Source: Candidatus Neomarinimicrobiota bacterium (GTDB lineage Bacteria > Fidelibacterota > UBA2242 > B5-G15). From it: a stretch of 6,071 nt of DNA. Below, piece by piece: positions 5,810 to 6,071 of this stretch (its first letter is position 1; every line of letters starts with the position of its first letter). The position numbers were made by a program, and so were the translations under genes. The DNA is taken from NCBI GenBank assembly GCA_017656425.1, contig JACDNV010000033.1, forward strand, positions 1 to 6,071, given 5' to 3'. The notes below the pieces were generated by a model. The model had not been told where the DNA came from. It did no database searches and saw only the letters and a list, made by a program, of their open reading frames with translations.

Positions 5810-6071
5810 TTGAGTGGCCCAACCCACAATCCACCCCCTGCTTACCCTATCATGTCTCCCTGGGTCTGTGCCCTGACATTCCTTCGTTCAGCATAATGGG
5901 GGTGGGTGGGGCACCAGTACTCGTACGCAGGGTCATGCCCTAATGGAGATATTACAGGTTCCCCCACCCAAGGTTAAACTTTTATTTTATGATCATGAAG
6001 ATGAAGACTTATACCACCGTCGCAGGGGTTGTGGATATGTGGTCAACGCGGAGCGAAGGCCTGCGCGAATG
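5810..6071. other. GC-rich, inverted-repeat-rich tail; possible mobile-element edge
   Basis: Composition changes near 5810 from AT-rich to GC-rich. TGGGTGGGG (5903-5911) pairs perfectly with CCCCACCCA (5962-5970). Between them, AGGG...CCCT (5929-5941) and GTAC..GTAC form smaller hairpins. CGCAGG (6021-6026) pairs with CCTGCG (6060-6065). GGGTCTGTGCCCTGA (5862-5876) and GGGTCATGCCCTAA (5930-5943) are an imperfect direct repeat. A frame open from 5877 to the right edge has an ATG at 5943 with AGGG about ten bases before it, but its product resembles nothing I know. The motif TTGTGGATATGTGG (6029-6042) reminds me of noncoding ends of insertion sequences in related Firmicutes, but that is memory, not proof. 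Confidence 0.3.

Noticed and set aside
5898-5932. G-quadruplex in the right tail
   Set aside because: Only three close runs of three or more G occur; the fourth is 18 bases away, and the G-run is better explained by perfect pairing with 5962-5970.

Overview
The window looks like a chromosomal stretch of an anaerobic, spore-former-type Firmicute of the Clostridia. A Desulfotomaculum/Pelotomaculum-like relative (Peptococcaceae) is my guess. The reasons are strong GGAGG/AGGGGG ribosome binding sites, an AT-rich operon beside a GC-richer gene, and a sigma-54 activator with a PrpR-type sensor domain. The genus is inference and no marker gene is present.

Layout. Positions 1-58 look like the outer end of an insertion sequence, probably IS256 family, running off the left edge. 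A 17-bp perfect hairpin (144-183) ends a leftward gene for an FMN-dependent nitronate monooxygenase / enoyl-reductase-II-like protein (220-1197, minus strand). Positions 1213-1478 form an AT-rich divergent control region with two palindromes. A well-formed sigma-54 (-24/-12) promoter follows at 1479-1494 on the plus strand. From its predicted start near 1505 to the first convincing gene there are about 786 bases with no recognisable gene but several potential hairpins. Then come a 462-residue polytopic membrane protein (2291-3679) with an internal repeat, probably an ion-transporter-superfamily permease, and 33 bases later a 639-residue sigma-54 activator (3713-5632: PrpR_N, PAS, AAA+ with intact GAFTGA, Fis-type HTH). 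An imperfect terminator hairpin lies at 5700-5744. The last ~260 bases are GC-rich, full of inverted repeats, and unlike the AT-rich operon; they may be the edge of another mobile element.

How the parts fit. The membrane protein and activator form a two-gene unit behind a sigma-54 promoter. The simplest reading is a self-regulated uptake (or efflux) switch: the activator senses a small molecule, possibly an organic acid or acyl intermediate as for other PrpR_N proteins, binds the palindromes upstream of 1479, and drives RNA polymerase-sigma-54 to transcribe the permease and itself. No catabolic enzyme accompanies them, so the substrate is unknown. The points most worth checking are the long untranslated leader, the permease's internal repeat, and the structured GC-rich right tail.
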